A stretch of DNA of 32,260 nt from Shewanella decolorationis S12 (GTDB lineage Bacteria; Pseudomonadota; Gammaproteobacteria; Enterobacterales; Shewanellaceae): assembly GCF_000485795.1 (NCBI RefSeq), contig NZ_AXZL01000037.1, positions 1 through 32,260 of the forward strand. The letters are read 5' to 3'. The position numbers were made by a program, and so were the translations under genes. The notes beneath the pieces were generated by a model, which was given only the letters and a program-made list of their open reading frames with translations, did no database searches and was not told the DNA's origin. Below are positions 32,200 to 32,260 of this stretch, one piece after another. Each line of letters starts with the position of its first letter. Position 1 is the stretch's first letter.

Positions 32200-32260
32200 A
32201 CTTGGATATTTCACCGTTTTCTTTAGCACCACACGCGGGTAGCTGGGCCGCTTCCTCTTC
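32198..32260 (-). CDS. Possible C-terminal end of a minus-strand gene
   Basis: A minus-strand frame enters from the right edge and ends in TAA at 32198-32200, giving 20 residues (EEEAAQLPACGAK and so on). It abuts the lipase terminator, as a convergent gene would. Too short to identify; it could be chance. Confidence 0.3.
   Translation of the reverse strand, partial: EEEAAQLPACGAKENGEISK

Overview
The window looks like a chromosomal segment of a Shewanella species. Three things point there: a complete putrebactin-type siderophore cluster (pubA-pubB-pubC, TonB-dependent receptor, FhuF-like reductase); a trp operon with separate trpG and trpD but fused trpC-trpF; and the surrounding set xthA, yciI, yciB, rnm, yciO, scpA, scpB, rluB and yciK. 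The genus call comes from recognising these proteins and their order, not from a database search.

Layout. 1-1373: mobile left edge, with the 3' end of a Y1-type transposase, a small membrane ORF, and a DUF6438 lipoprotein gene lying between two integron attC-like sites, all on the + strand. 1374-1871: no gene; it holds a train of short inverted repeats and the xthA terminator. 1872-3528: the overlapping minus-strand operon yciB-yciI-xthA. 3684-11169: the minus-strand siderophore operon pubA-pubB-pubC-putA-fhuF-like, with a Fur box and overlapping promoter about 200 bp upstream of pubA. 11170-11743: no large gene; it carries the pub leader and regulatory region. 11744-12633: two small minus-strand genes (a DUF2798 membrane protein and an unrecognised protein). 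12864-16137: an IrgA/CirA-like TonB-dependent receptor (-) and a periplasmic IroE/Fes-like esterase (+), divergent around a near-consensus Fur box. 16234-23401: trpL-trpE-trpG-trpD-trpC(F)-trpB-trpA (-), with a leader peptide carrying three tandem Trp codons and a strong attenuator. 23585-27508: rnm, yciO, scpA, scpB, rluB (+). 27622-28584: a cytoplasmic sialidase-superfamily propeller protein (+). 28649-29386: yciK (-). 29648-32131: a large VolA/Pla-1/cef-type lipase lipoprotein (+). The right edge may hold the 3' end of a minus-strand gene.

How it works together. The centre is an iron-acquisition block with two Fur-controlled modules. One makes, re-imports and reduces the cell's own dihydroxamate siderophore. 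The other takes up, and probably hydrolyses, a catecholate siderophore made by other organisms. The block sits inside a neighbourhood that in E. coli reads yciB-yciA-tonB-yciI ... trpABCDEL-yciV-yciO-rluB-yciK. The most unusual regions are the cassette-like left edge, where a lipoprotein gene has an ATC codon at its best-placed start, the hairpin train, the structured pub leader, and the spacer hairpins inside the trp operon.
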